NCBI GenBank assembly: GCA_964035545.1
Contig: OZ037772.1
Span: 11,287,818-11,351,817, forward strand
From: Bugula neritina
Taxonomy: Eukaryota > Bryozoa > Gymnolaemata > Cheilostomatida > Bugulidae
Length of the DNA stretch: 64,000 nucleotides
Direction of reading: 5' to 3'
Shown: one piece after another, positions 37,901 through 51,600 of the stretch
Numbering within the stretch: the first letter of the stretch is position 1
How the letters are laid out: each line of letters opens with the position of its first letter
Program-made: the position numbers and the translations under genes
Notes under the pieces: model-generated
What the model was told of the DNA's origin: nothing
Databases searched by the model: none
The model's input: only the letters and a program-made list of their open reading frames with translations

Positions 37901-40900
37901 CTCCTGTGCCTCATTTAACAAAAACCCTTTCAACCAGGGTTTCTTACCGAGGTAGTGACTATAAACTTGCGTGAGTTTACATGAAAAATCCGAGAAATAA
38001 AATGAAAAGACTGGAACAGATGAGGGAATAAACATTTACTCACACGCAGGTCGGCTTTATCTCCAAACATATCCCATATAGCTCTCTTTCTAATATCAAT
38101 GCCATATCCAGAGAACTGCAATGTAACCATGGCAACATTACAAACAATAAAATATATCAACTCCACATACAAGCATGCGCATAGATGCTACACGGCTTCT
38201 TATATACTGTAATGGAAATCCCGATAAACATTTTCAGGGAAATTCACAGTCAGGTCGTCGAAGTTACCTGCCCACTGACGCTAATTAATTAGAAACCTGG
38301 GCTAAGTTTAGAATAGCAGACTTGAGTGAACCTACACTGTGCTTCACGCTTTATATAAAGCCATAAGATGTTTTAAACACATTTGCCATTTTTCCAGAAT
38401 TTTTAGTTTTACAGAATAACAAAAACCTAGAATGAAAAAGCAGATATCTACAGTCATCAACGTATATAATAGGTAGTTGGCATTCAATTAGGCATTTCAG
38501 TATTACATTGTAATATGATACATGCAGGGAGTCATCAATTCACAATCAATTATAGTTTAAAAAAATCATAAATTCAATGTTATTATGATATCCAGAAAAA
38601 ATACATTCAATCCTTTTTAGTAATAGTTGAATCCCACAAAATATCAACACAATCATAAAATACTAAGTAATTTTGTTCATTCAATGAATCTAATTCTGAA
38701 TAATAAACAAATAATCTAAAAACAATAAGGATGTAAACCCACCCCTTCAGCTGCTAGGATGTACACAAGCAATCCGTTTCCACAGCCAATGTCTACAAAA
38801 GACGGTCTTTTGAGTGTAGAATTTTCCTCCATTTCCTTCTCCCACAAGCACTGCAACACACCTGCTGGGGTTAGCTGACAGCACAATTTGTATACAAAAA
38901 TCAATTTCATTAAATAACTTATAATTTACAGAAGAGTTAATAAAAACTTGTTTTTTTATTTTTTAAGACTTCCAAATATTTATTTATCCACAAATTTTGC
39001 AGTGTGTTTTGCTGGTTAAAAATATCTTTATTAGTGTCCTAAAAATCTGGTGAGAGTTAAAAAAATATATTAAAGATAGCATTTAAATTAAAGGGTTTGT
39101 GCACATTTTATTATACACCTGTCTGTAGTAAAGATGACGTTATCACCTATACAACAAAATAGTGTAGTCAACAAATCCTAACAACTCACAATAAGATAGG
39201 AGGCTATGGCTACGTCTTCGTACACAAACTTCAGTGGGTCAGTGCACTCAGGCCATATCTACAGATAAACAGATGAAACTCGGTTACCATGGGCAACTAG
39301 CTAGAACTAGCAACATCTAATAATAGAATATATATTTAATAATATATAATATTCATCATATTGTATATTATACATAATGTATAATATTATAATAAATAGT
39401 ATGACCTAGATGAATTAAATATATTGAATATATAAAATAATCAATGCATATTATATTATATAAAATTTAATTCATATATTTTATAGCCTACAGTAATAAA
39501 TACAATTCTCATAAATGAAAAAACTTTAATAGAAGTTGCCTTCTCCCAATACTTTGCATCAAAAATTCATTTCATTCGTTTCTATCAGCTTTACTATTTG
39601 TTTTAACAAGAGCAGACAACTGATTGGTATCAGCCCGTATAGGGCTATAATTATCAGCAGGGGGGACAATCAAAGAACTACTATATGTAAATACACTTAC
39701 CTCACATATAGCCTTGCCATAAACATCTTTCATCCTCGTGTACTTCTCAAAGTATCTCTCAGTAGAGATGAGCTCGTCTGGTCTACTGTCCGTCTCCTGA
39801 CTGTCTGACATTACAGACTTAGTGACGGGGGCAGCAGGCTGACACGCCCACTTGTTGAGTTTCGGCAGCAAGACATGACGTAACCACTGACCGCTGGTTG
39901 TCTTACAACATAGTTGAGGGTGGGAGAAGGTGGTCAGGTGTATACTAAAAGTTACAGAAGTGTGTCGCATACAGGTAGGAAGGTTGTATAATATTGTAGC
40001 ATAGGGCTGTCCAGCAGGGGCCCCAGGTCTGTCCAACAGGGTGCCCCAGGGCCGGTTGTGACTTCCCAGCCTACATTTATGTTGCCCTCACAGGCATAAT
40101 AAATAAAATTATTTTACACACTATATGAATTAGAGTGCAAAAGCTACTTTTTAAATGCCTTATTTATACACATGCTACAAACATGCAACCTGCAATAGTT
40201 ATTGGGACTCCATTGTGTAATGATTCATAGGAATTTGGAATAAAGTAATTTGAAAAATAAAGATGCTGTGGCCTCCAGCCCAAACCAAATTTTACAAAGT
40301 GGCTCTGGCACCCAAATATTCTATTTCAGTGGCCCTTGCTCTAAAAACATTGAACTCCACTACGTGTAGCACATGAACATCTTACGGGGTGAACAGACTA
40401 CAGTTGAATTGCTAACGTGTCTGGACACCAGGGGAAGTAGTGATGAGGTCGTATAGTGTAGCACATGGATATCTTACCAGGGATTAGTAGACACGCCCCC
40501 AGAGTCAGCGGAGACAGTGAGGTAGTAACTAACTCCGACAGCACACAGCGAGCTCTCTCCATTGACCTCTACAGGTATGAAGTAGTACCAGTCCAACCCT
40601 AGAAAAGAAATTCTCAACTTATAAGTCTCGGCAAAATATAAGCTTTGAGCAGTTCAAACATGTAAGCAAAGTAGTAATTGTCTTACCTTGGATAATAATC
40701 TCGTGTGGGAATTTCACATGTGATTGTTTGGATAGTATTTTTCGAACAGACAACTCCACATAATTGTTAGTATGAGGTGTGATCAGGGAGATTAAATTAG
40801 GGTCAAGGGAAAGACAACCTGAAATATGTACAGACCTTTATAATATAAGTATTATAACACACAAACCATAATGGCAGTAAGGCAAAACTTCGTAGCTGAA

Positions 40901-42164
40901 GATAAATTATAGAAAAGTATGCACAGGAACTACACCAGTAAAAAGACTTAACAAAGTACATAAACCGAAATATGTATTGAATAAGAAGTAAAGGAACAAA
41001 AGTGTTAATGTATACACAACACGTATCAATTTTTCACAAGCTTGCTGGTGACGAATCAGCAAATGCATGGGAAGCAAGTGCGGCTAAACAAAACATACTA
41101 TTGCATAGTATTCCATCCTGGAAAGGTGTAACTATAATATGAAGAATACAACTCCAAGTACAACACAAAAACATCATCTCTACTGCTAGTATAGAACAAC
41201 ACATAACCATCTCTACTGCTGCTAGTATAGAACAATACATACCTTCATCCTTCATGCCATCACATATAAGAGTAGTCAGGTTGTCTATCCTTTGAGATGT
41301 CGACGTTACGTCATCACACGAGGTAAAAGCAGATACTAACACAGACCCTGCACATCGCCTGTTCACCACCTGAAGAATGTACTTAGAATATAAACACAAT
41401 ATGCACAACACTGCCAGTATATGAGTATTACAGTATATGAGTATTACAGTATATGAGTATTACAGTATATGAGTATTACAGTTACATGGTATTATTAAAT
41501 GTATGTCTCTATACTTTTTATGTTGTACAAATTATCTTTAACATATTTAGCACAACTACTACCTATAACTACTAACTGTACGCACAGCACAATCTTTCTG
41601 GTTATTATGACTGCTAGCGCTGTTTATTAGAGTATGCATTTTAAATTTCAGCACTTTCAAAATAAAATTATGTTTAAAATTCAATTTTGAAATTACTAAT
41701 ACTTTTAATGAAACACACTTATATTCCTGCTTCAACACTTTATTCATGCTTTGCAAACCCTTCATTCAAATCCACCTTAATTTTCCTATAGGGCTGTGTG
41801 ACACACACACAACATGATGCTGTGTTCTCTCCAGCTAATCAAGAAAACTGATGCAGGACTACCTACCCCCCCCCCCCCGATGTTGTTAAGGAACTGGTGG
41901 TACCTCAGGCTAGCACTAATACGCCAGACAGGTAGTAAAAGTCAACTCTCCAAAACAAGTTAGTCGGCTACTTGGAGAGTACCAGCAAATATTTCACTGA
42001 TGACCTAAGGTTGAACTAATAACTGGAAATGTAGAGACTTGTTAGAGCAGAGCGCGTCTGATTAGTGCATTAACACGTAATGTGGTACCTGTGGACGGTC
42101 TACGTAAATCTTAACAGCCCTGTGGAAGTTCTCCATTGAAGAGTTATCTTTTACCGGAGAGGTA
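34922..42164 (-). CDS. TRMT44: tRNA (uracil-O(2)-)-methyltransferase, TRMT44/METTL19 family
   Basis: Predicted to 2'-O-methylate U44 of tRNA(Ser) in the cytoplasm, using S-adenosylmethionine. Exons in order: 42164-42089 (in-frame ATG at 42136), 41369-41243, 40818-40687, 40598-40478, 39944-39701, 39258-39190, 38850-38743, 38115-38044, 37599-37408, 36961-36863, 36608-36512, 36094-35915, 35503-35384, 35112-34922. All phases agree, giving about 599 aa from the 42136 ATG; vertebrate proteins are longer at the N-terminus. Diagnostic stretches: RPQVVNRR; IWPECTDPLKFVYEDVAIA; SAM-binding motif I FVDIGCGNGLLVYILAAEG; GYGIDIRKRAIWD; WLIGNHSDELTPWIPVMAAR and RFFLLPCCPFDF; GGTWNCG; ECGGIKTLLKNH. The C-terminus is a CCCH-like finger (KTRLCWFF, HPDGC, SCQYAH). 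An upstream exon above 42.2 kb cannot be excluded, because the first exon is open to its acceptor. A likely AATAAA for this strand lies at 34640-34635. Confidence 0.92.
35119..35258. repeat. 30-bp minisatellite at the acceptor of the last TRMT44 exon
   Basis: About five copies of CAACCAATCATATGATAGAA plus CACAATCACG, starting 6 bp from the 35112 acceptor on its intron side. Confidence 0.85.
36231..36437 (+). mobile_element. tRNA-derived SINE, copy 3 (diverged)
   Basis: Shares GGCTAGAGCACTGACCAAGT, CCATCAGTAGATCTCACAG and ACTATAAACC with the family. The B box has decayed. It is in a TRMT44 intron. Confidence 0.75.
36698..36850. repeat. AAAAGTCACAATA minisatellite in a TRMT44 intron
   Basis: Units AAAAGTCACAATACATAAAA and AGTCACAATAGAGAAGAAAA alternate and fill the intron between exons 36961-36863 and 36608-36512, ending about 13 bp from the donor. 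Confidence 0.88.
37104..37265. mobile_element. MITE with 14-bp perfect terminal inverted repeats
   Basis: 162 bp, starting CACTGCGTTTCCAT and ending ATGGAAACGCAGTG. Subterminal GCATTATGCGAATGG and CATTTGCATAAT are also inverted. The target duplication is not clear. It is in a TRMT44 intron. Confidence 0.85.
37790..37980 (+). mobile_element. tRNA-derived SINE, copy 4
   Basis: GAGTGGTCTAGGGATTAGAG, TCATGGGTTTGAG, the shared body, and the ACTATAAACTTGCGTGAGTT tail. It is in a TRMT44 intron. Confidence 0.85.
40003..40364. mobile_element. hAT-like nonautonomous DNA transposon, copy 2
   Basis: Starts AGGGCTGTCCAGCAGGGGCC and ends GAACTCCACTACG. The flanks are TGTAGCAT / TGTAGCAC (7 of 8). About 25 bp at the left end are duplicated (CTGTCCAGCAGGGGCCCC, then CTGTCCAACAGGGTGCCCC). 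The body is similar to the 50395 copy. Confidence 0.75.
41413..41482. repeat. 18-bp repeat GTATATGAGTATTACA near a TRMT44 acceptor
   Basis: Four copies lie about 45 bp upstream of the exon starting at 41369 (minus strand). Confidence 0.85.
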
Positions 42165-42169
42165 CTACA

Positions 42170-45100
42170 AGATATGTGACACCAGATTATAAAGGTATAT
42201 TATATCATTACATACTATATTGTTATATTATTATATAATTACATAATACATGTATATTGTTGCATTATTATATTATTACATACTATATTGTTATATTATT
42301 ATACCATAACATAATAAATTGTTATATTATATTATTACCCACTACAGTTTTATATTAATATACTATATCATTACATCATATTATTATATTAAGATACCAC
42401 AAATAAACAATTTAAAAACTTTTAAAAAGTCAGAAACTGGGTGAAACTTCTTCAGATTTTAATAAAAAAATGTGCAGCTTTAGGAACAGGCCATTTCACA
42501 TTAAAGTGCTTTGAGTGAGTTCAAATTAAACTCAATCAATGTGTCTAGACTAAATTCTGTAATCATTTTAAAAACATAAATAATTAAATGTTAATAATAA
42601 CAATAGCAGCAAAAACAGTAATAAACAGTTTCCTCCTCCAATGAAATTTAATAGTGATTTTAGCTCACAGTTAATTTTACACTAAAACGTTTTAGCCATA
42701 TGTTTTAACTATATGTACAATTAGTAAGCTGCAGTAAGCAATCAACTTATTTCTAGCTACTGATTGGGATTATTTTTTGTTGTTTTATTGTTTTATTTAC
42801 TACTGTAATATTATTACCACAAGTATCGCTCAGTTATAGTAAGTTACTATTTATGTTAGTTACTGTGACAGATTACAGATAAAAACAGATTTATGATATG
42901 AGTATAACAGTCTACTAAAGGCATATGATGACTTCTATACAAGCATATACAAGAATGGCAGTAGTGGTAGTAGCACAAAAAGCAATAAGTATGACCAGCC
43001 AATACAATTACAATAATGTAAACTATATTCAACTTTCCCTCTACCAACTTCTTTGCAACAAAAAGAAAACACTGTATTACCACGCAAAGCCATTACAAAT
43101 TTCCAAATTAACCTTATTATTGTATGTATAACTACATTATATGCTTGTAATGGCTAGTATTAGTAGAGATACTGGCATTAGTAATATTAATACTTATTTA
43201 CTAATAGTAATAGTAATACCTAGTTATATCAAGATAATTATATATAGGCCCTACTAATATTTATAGCTACACTAAAATTTGTTGATATTCAGAATCGCTT
43301 TGATATCTTAGAATTATAGTTACATTCATATTGACTGACAGTGATAGTCATAGTGAATATCATTTCATGGTTTTATCCCACTTGGACGCTTCCCAGTTAG
43401 ATGCTAATTTTTATTTTGGTGCCATATAACTATATAATAATACACCTATATAACTGTTGCATTGATTGCTAAATAGCTAAAATAATAATAGCTACAATAG
43501 CTAACATAAATTATCTGGAATAATATTCCAATTTTCATTGATTTGTGTGGGACAAAAAAGCAGTACTATATTAATAATAAACATAATGCTTTTTAATAAT
43601 CATTAACAAAATACCCGTTCAAACAAGAAGCAAAACACATGTGAAATTAATATCTTAATGCAGATCAAAGAAATTTGTTTATGCACTTTATTTAAATATA
43701 CATCGATTTAAATTGAAGTTGAAGACCATATTCATATTCCCAAGGCCGATGAATATGATAATATATTGCTTATACCGATAGTGATAGGTAAAGGTAAATC
43801 AATTGATCATGATCTTGATTGGGTGAAGTTCCAAGACCTAGGCTCTCGCAGAGTTGCCGTAGGAGTAATTTAAATTTACTAATAGTAATAGTAATTAAGT
43901 AATTTATAATTAATTTTTATAATTATTGATTATTACTATATTGATCCTCATTATGATAACAATTATTGACACCTACAAATTACATTAAAACTGTAAAAGC
44001 ACAAAACTAGATCAAAATGGCCATAGTGATTGTGATACTGATAATAAATAAATTAAAGTTGCTGAGTTGAATTCGAAACATCAACATGCAATAAAGTTGC
44101 GGACACATTTTAATAAACGTGTAACGTAGTACTCGCTACACTGTTCTCTATGCTTATCCAATCAATATATGTTTTGTTTATGAAACCACGCGAGCTAATC
44201 AACTCCCTTGTGAGGAACTTACTAGGAGCGTGTTATAAAGCAAGTGTTTATCAGAACTCAGGCTTATTAGTGTCTGCTTCTGAGTGGACGAAAATCGAAA
44301 GCAGACGGATTTCAGATTGCACTAACTAGTAACTAATAGTAATTTATGTGATAAGAATTTTCAGGGTAAATATATTAGTACCGTCGTGAATAACTGTAAC
44401 AGCTATGACTAGTATTTAATATAAAATTGGATACTTATATTCTTAGTTAGTAGTATACAGTTAATGTTATACTTTCATATTAGAACTTGTCTACTGGAAA
44501 TAAAAGAATCAAAATGAAAATACTAAGTCTAACACTAACTCTAAGTAATACTTATACTGTAATACAATAGTAATAGCTAGTAAATTTAATGTTAAAAGTT
44601 ATAATAAAAGTAACACTAATACAATAATTGTAAATGGGCAATACTAATAATAATACTAATAGTAATTGCCAATGAATATGATGAATAGATTTATTTAGAA
44701 CTACTACTACTAGTATAAGTATGTCACTATGTGTAGTATTAGTATTACTATTAGTATTACTATTAGTATTACTTCAGTTCAAAGGGAAAGTTAACACTTA
44801 GCAAAACTAAGTCCAACTTGAAAGTGTATTTTTTCAAGAAAAGTTGTATATGGTTAAGTTATATGTGTCGTTGTTTTGTGAAACATAAGAATAATTATAA
44901 CTTACTAATACTATTTTAATTTTTAGGTTGTCTATAACTTGAATTTTGATGTCTTGAAAACAATTTTAGAGCACAACTTCATGAATTGTGATGTTTAGAA
45001 ATTTGTTTATTTAGTGTATATCTACTATAAAACTTACTCACTCCCTATAACTAATCTACAGCTCTTACAAAATGTGTTTCTCTCACTTTGTCAAACCTTT

Positions 45101-45239
45101 CTTTTATGCCTTGATGTTGCTTGTTTACCTGTTTAACTTTATGCTTGTGTATAAACGTTAGCACTGTTTTGTTGTTTCTGTAGTTTGTGTACCATTGATC
45201 AGTGTATAATAATGCTTTCTCTACTGGTTTTGGATTTTA
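42170..45239. other. Gene-poor intergenic stretch
   Basis: AT-rich sequence between the first seen exon of TRMT44 and the 45.2-kb gene. It contains TTATTACATAATAT-type low complexity at 42185-42400 and TACTAATAGTAATA-type runs (43140-43230, 44630-44770). No splice-flanked open frame or RNA gene seen. Confidence 0.6.
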
Positions 45240-45268
45240 GTATTGTGAAGACTTCCATCTGCACTACC

Positions 45269-47500
45269 ATGAGTCTTAAAACCCTAGGTATCTTCCTCTG
45301 CCTTTTTGTCTACACTTTTGCCTCTTCAACAGGTATAGTCATATAACCTACACAATCTAAGACAAGTTTAATGTTAATTTTTTTTATCTTTTCAAACGCT
45401 GTTATATTAGTTTTAATTGATCAACATCACTGTTGTTGCTAAAGTTGTGCTTTGTTTTATTGTGTATATAATGCTTAATATTGGAAATCATATCCTTAAA
45501 ATTTCATGCAGCTTTATTATTTCCTATTTGTGTGAATCTTGTGTAGCCTAAACTAATGAAGGATATAGTACATGGTAGATCTAAAAATACATCTATAATA
45601 TTTCCATGATGCATTATTATATGCATGTACTTAATATCAGTATTACTAATCGTTATAAAGAAAAAAGTTTGATATTACTAATAATTAGACATAAATTGAG
45701 AATAAAATTGAATTATATTGGAAGTAATTTAGTTTTGTTTATGATAGTAAAACTTTTGTTTATAGCTACTGCAGTAATTTAAGTAAGTGAAAGTTTTGAG
45801 ATTTCTGCATAACTGTTTTGAGGCATGCAAAGTAGTTGGGTGGGCAGCTGCTAGTTGACAGTGTATACTCATTGCAGGCGCATCTACCTCTACTACATCT
45901 ACAAATAGTGCAGCGGATAGCGCAGAGTCTACCAAAGCTAATGGATCTACACCCGTATCAAATCTAATTACTGGTAGGATTGCGTAATATTTTACTAATT
46001 TTATGTTGTAATTCCCAACAGCTGACTGTTTGCTAAATTGGCTTCTATGAATTTCATAGTAATATGTTGTAAATTGTTTTAGTTAAACTCTTTATATAAC
46101 ATTTTAGCAATAGTTTCAATATATTTAAATGGCAGCGAGTTGTACTAAAAGCGTCATTTCAGTTTTACCATCTGATCAGTTGCAGGTGGTGATATATCAA
46201 ATGCAACTACTTCTAGTAAGACAACAAATAGTTCCGCTGGTACACAGCCTATAACCAAAGTTCCCCTCAAACCAGGGACAACCACAGGTAACATTTTTCT
46301 CTCTGATCATCATGTATTTGAGTTAATTCAATCTTTTTAACTTATAATTTTACTGCAAGAATTATTAATAGTTGTAGTAATAGAAGTGTGACAGTATGTA
46401 AACGAAATCAAGTTTAATGTTACATGAGTACCACATTTTAATTGTAAATGTTGAAATTAGTTGGATGATTGAACGGTATTATCACCATCATAAAAACAGC
46501 AAGTCTAAATTTCAAGTAGTAATTTTTAGTGTGTGTATAATTTAGACTTGTTCTATCTTGTTTATAAGTTATCGAACAAAATGCAAGTTCTATATTATAC
46601 CTACAAGTAATTCAAATAGCAGTGAAAATTCTATCACAAAAAGTTGATTAGATCTAGGCAAGCTCACCGGGAAATGTTGTTCAACAAGACTATTAAATAT
46701 TGTTATTACTATTTTTGTTACTATTATATGCTATATTCTGTTACAAATACATACAGCTGCTGGGAAAGGATTTCTCAAGGCTCCTAGACAGGAAGCAGAA
46801 GATTCAATGAGCTCTTCTGTTACTAAATCTTCCGTGTTTAAAGATTCAAAGTTTAAAAAAGACTCTTACACCGGTACAGTCTTTCTGTTACTCTATATAT
46901 AATCTATTTCACTAGAAGATACCAATGCACTCTATATTTTACTGAACGTATTCTTATGAAGTCATTAGGAATTACTTTCAGCAAAACGCTGCTATAATAA
47001 TTAAAAATTTTAATATATTATAACATATATTTTGCTTAATGAAGTTTCATTTACTTATTTTATTAAGTATTTAATGATTTAAAATTTGTGCTGCATTCCT
47101 GCAAGTTACTTCAATGATTGTTTTTATATTAAATATTAAAATAGTTCATTTTGCTAATCAAGTCTACCTGAGCTGGTAATAGTATGTATAATTCACTTTC
47201 TCCTCAGCTCTCTCCTCCCTGGCTGTACTCATCATTCTGATTGCCTTGCTCTTCCTCGTGGTACTTCGGAGGCAAAGTTTAAACTCTAAAGCTATCAGGT
47301 ACATCTCCTCATTGGACGGCACAAAAGATACCTCTTCCTCTGACGCTGCCTTCCTGCGCAACGCTGCCAGACAAGAACCTGGATCCAGCACATCTGACTT
47401 CACAGGATACGTTGCCCTGTCCGCTCGACCTGGTTCAGCATATCCTCCCTCCAGTGCTGCTGTTGATGAAGTGGATTTAGAACTGAATAGCAAAGTCTAA
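45269..47500 (+). CDS. Small Ser/Thr-rich type I membrane protein (mucin-like), unknown function
   Basis: About 223 aa. Exons: 45269-45332, 45878-45973, 46186-46287, 46757-46873, 47208-47500. All four introns are phase 1. Residues 1-20 (MSLKTLGIFLCLFVYTFASS) form a signal peptide. About 100 residues follow, dominated by Ser, Thr, Ala and Asn (for example TSTTSTNSAADSAEST and TTSSKTTNSSAG), with no cysteine and several NxS/T sites, which suggests an O-glycosylated stalk. A Lys-rich patch (KDSKFKKDSY) precedes one membrane helix (LAVLIILIALLFLVVL) and a stop-transfer RR. The cytoplasmic tail of about 80 residues has YISSLD, a DFTGYVAL tyrosine motif and an acidic end EVDLELNSKV. The 5'UTR probably starts at an acceptor near 45240. 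AATAAA is at 47673. No family was recognised. Confidence 0.82.
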
Positions 47501-48613
47501 TTGCTTAGAGAATTAAAAGACTTAGTTCCATATTGTGTAATACAATATGTTTCAGATTTTTATTTTGTTGTATAGCCAAAGTTTGGCCATGTTTAGGTTG
47601 AATTTTTGTTTTATTGTTTATTGGAATTTTTTATTATGTGGTTCATTTTTTTATTGAAAACAAAGTTTATTGAATAAATGATTCTGTATGCATGAAACAA
47701 ATTTTCCATTAACATTGGTAAATCTGTCTCCTATGTCTGCACAACTGCAGCTATAAGATTTAGAAAAGTACTATTTCAAAACATAGGATGAAATTGCCCA
47801 ATGTTTATTTATTAAGATGAGCTTTTTCTGACCGATGTAGTATTATTTGACTAGAACATTTGAAATTGTTGAAGAAATGACAACAGTTTTCAGTAAATGT
47901 GAAAAATTTTTGAATCTGGTAAGCAATAGTCTTGCAGTATGCTGTGGCTGGATAATTGATTCTATTAGAATAATGTATACTAGACCTCTTCAGGATACGC
48001 AGATAGTTTGTGCTGTCATTGTACCCCCCTTCCCCCCTCCTGTAAGACTATAAGTTATAATATGGTTGTTGTGTAGACATAATATAATATTATTGTATGC
48101 TATACATGTATTGCAAGTAAATATGAATAGTTAACAAGTTATTAGTATAGCAAGGCTAAACTGTTCTATCATAAAATATAAAACAATTGTATGTTGAACT
48201 CATGTTAAGGGTCTAAAGTAGTTTCTTTAGGTTTTACTGTTCAAATGTTATACAAACTTATATTTAATACATTTGAAATTATAAATTATGCTTAACCTAC
48301 ATAGACATAGGAACATGTTAGATAATTCAGAGTAAATGATTAAACAATGAATGATGCTACAAGTTAATGAAGCCATATACAGATATATTAAAAGCTTGCT
48401 AGCTGATAGACTAATTTACGTCAAGCAATACATCAAGACATCTGCTACTTCTCATGCATATATGCAGATTTTGAAACCAAATCCTTCAATATTATTGAAG
48501 CTTGGTGAAGACCTCCCCATCTGATCAATACTGTGTTGCACTCGGTCTAAGTTGATTTGCCGACCAACATCCTCCTAGTCAGGGAGTTCAGTTCCCAACA
48601 AGAATTCACCACC

Positions 48614-51600
48614 ATGAAGTTGGCAGTAATCGTTTTTGCTTCTCTTCTCGTAGCTGGTAAGTTTTTATAATGCATACATCACAAAAGAACTCATGGGTGG
48701 TTACAGCAATATAGGTTACTAAAACCCAGATAAAACAAAATAGTATCCGAACTGCCAAGTCTTAACTAAGCAAATTAAGTTTAGTCTGCTCCTCAGTGAA
48801 TACTGGGATATTTTTACATGGTGTTTTTAATAGCAACATACAGTAAAATATTGTCTCTCAGCAAACTACACTTTATAGCCCAAGTGTTACACACTTTAGG
48901 TCTGGCAACTCAGCTCCCCCGTCCTGGTGAGGAAGTAGAAGATGACAGTTCGAATAAGAGGTCGGTTATCGCTGGGCTGGGCATAGCTTCTCTTGTGGTC
49001 AACGGTCTCGCTTCATTCTTCAGCAACATCAATGGCTCCAACAATGTTAAAGATGTGAGTACAACTCTAGTGTTATACAGTTGAAAAGAATTCCCATTGA
49101 GGCGACAACTCCTGTGTTATACAGTTGAAGTAAATTTTCATTGAGGTGACAACTCCAGTGTTATACAGTTGAAGTGAATTCCCATTGAGGCGACAACTCC
49201 TGTGTTATACAGTTGAAGTAAATTTTCATTGAGGTGACAACTCTAGTGTTATACAGTTGAAGTGAATTCCCATTGAGGCGACAACTCCTGTGTTATACAG
49301 TTAAAGTAAGTTTTCATTGAGGTGACAACTCTAGTGTTATACAGTTGAAATGAATTCTCATTGAGGTGACAACTCCGGTGTTATACAGTTGAAGTGAATT
49401 CTCATTGAGGTGACAACTCAAGTGTTATACAGTTGAAGTAAATTTTCATTGAGGTGACAACTCTAGTGTTATACAGTTGAAATGAATTCTCATTGAGGTG
49501 ACAACTCCAGTGTTATACAGTTGAAATGAATTCTCATTGAGGTGACAACTCCAGTGTTATACAGTTGAAGTGAATTCTCATTGAGGCGACAACTCCAGTG
49601 TTACACAGTTGAAGTAAATTTTCATTGAGGTGACAACTCCTGTGTTACACAGTTGAACTAAATTTGTATTGAAATTACACTTCAAAGAAGAAAGTGTGCA
49701 AGAAAATTCTAGATCAAGTCATCAATCATCATTAGACCAGATGTCTTCTCCCATGCATCTATATACTTGTTTAATTTGATGCTGGGATTCTCTGAAAATA
49801 AGCTAACAATGAAATATATGCGCTTTTCTTGAAAATTTTTGATCGGCATCTGTTCTATCATCTGTAATGTCTTTATCAACACACTTTACACTAAGGCTGA
49901 AGTATTGCAGTATAGTTTGGGACCAGTAAAGGATGAAATACAAAAACAACCAAGAATATTAATTGCTATCAAACTTGTGCTGTCAAGACTTACAATATGG
50001 AACTTAAGTCAAACTATTATATGGAGTACTTGGTGCAAAAAGCAATACAAGTCTCAAGTGAAGTACATATAGTAAAATAATTAGCATGATAGCTTTATTA
50101 TTGTTACTGATTTGGAGTTGTCAACATCTGTGTTAGCAATGTAATCACCTATGCTTATATCTGTGGGAACCGTTAAGGTTTTTAAGTGGCTAAGGACTCA
50201 TGTGTATTTTGGCCATTCTAAGTAACACATAAGCAATTAAGACCAGATGCCATTCCTGAAAAATTGCTGTTTTACAATTTGAACCCAACACCTGGTGTGT
50301 TTTATTAGCCTAAAGTTGTTACAAACCTTAGGCTACCTGCTCCAGCTAACTTATAATGAAATATTATATGCAGTAAATTAGTATCACTATATATCAGGGC
50401 TGTCCAACAGGCGGCCCCAGGGCAGGATGTGGCCCCAAGCCTACATTTATGTGTCCCTCCAAGGCATAAAGCTAAAACTAATTTTCACACGTTTTCATAC
50501 GAATTAGAGTGAAAAACCACATTTTAAATGTGTTATTTATACACATGATACACAACATGCAGCCTGCAGTATAACAATCGGGTGATTATTTCTGAGAGTT
50601 TGAAATAAAGTAATATGAAAAATACTAATGGTGTGGCTCCCAGTTCAAGCCAAAGTTTACAATGTGGCCCTCAACACAGAATATTCCTTTTTAGTGGCCC
50701 TCAGTCTAAAAATGTTGGACACCCCTGCTATATATTATCTAGCATTGATCACTACTTAATGAGCAAGAACTAAACCACAGCACATAAATTATATAATGGA
50801 AATTATTCTACAACGTTTTAGCAAAGAAATCAGCTCACCTTGCTCAAAGCTCGCATGTTACAATTGAGTTAGTAACATATATGAGTTCTGTTGCAGACTG
50901 TGCTGTATGGTAGAGCTATCAGGATTCATGTACCACAAGATTCCAAGTGTGCTGAAGTGACAGACAGGGAGTCTGGTTTGTATGACTTCTTGATAGTAAC
51001 GCATCTATAATTTATTATAAGACATCAATTCCTAACTGCAGTATAAAAGCTCACGCAAGTTTATAGTCATCATCCCTGTGTGAAAACCCCTGATGAAAGG
51101 GTTTCTGTTAAATCGGGCCGAGGACTTATTCAGATGTGACACAGGAACAATTATGACTGGATGCTTTTTCTCACATCACCAATGGCCTTTGTCCAGACTT
51201 GAACCCCTGTCTTCATGCTTGCTAGGCAAAAGCTTTAACCCCTAGACCACAGCTGCTCCCTCCTAACTGCAGTATGCAGCTGCAATATAATTAAACAGAA
51301 AATCTTAAGAAACTGGTTACTAATTATATAAAAGGATAAATAATACATGTGCATATAACTAAGAACATAACCTTGTCCAGTTTTCACAGACAAGCAAAGC
51401 TAGATTTGTTTGGTTATAATATTTCAGTTTTAGTCGAACCTCTGCATCTTTGATGTGTCGCACAAACAACCTATTTGGAGGCTTTTTATTCTATTTCAAA
51501 AGTTATGGATTCTATTTAATATATGACAAAATTACGTTTGTACTAAAAGTCTATTAACAATAATAATCAACTATCATATTACCATAATATGGTAATATGA

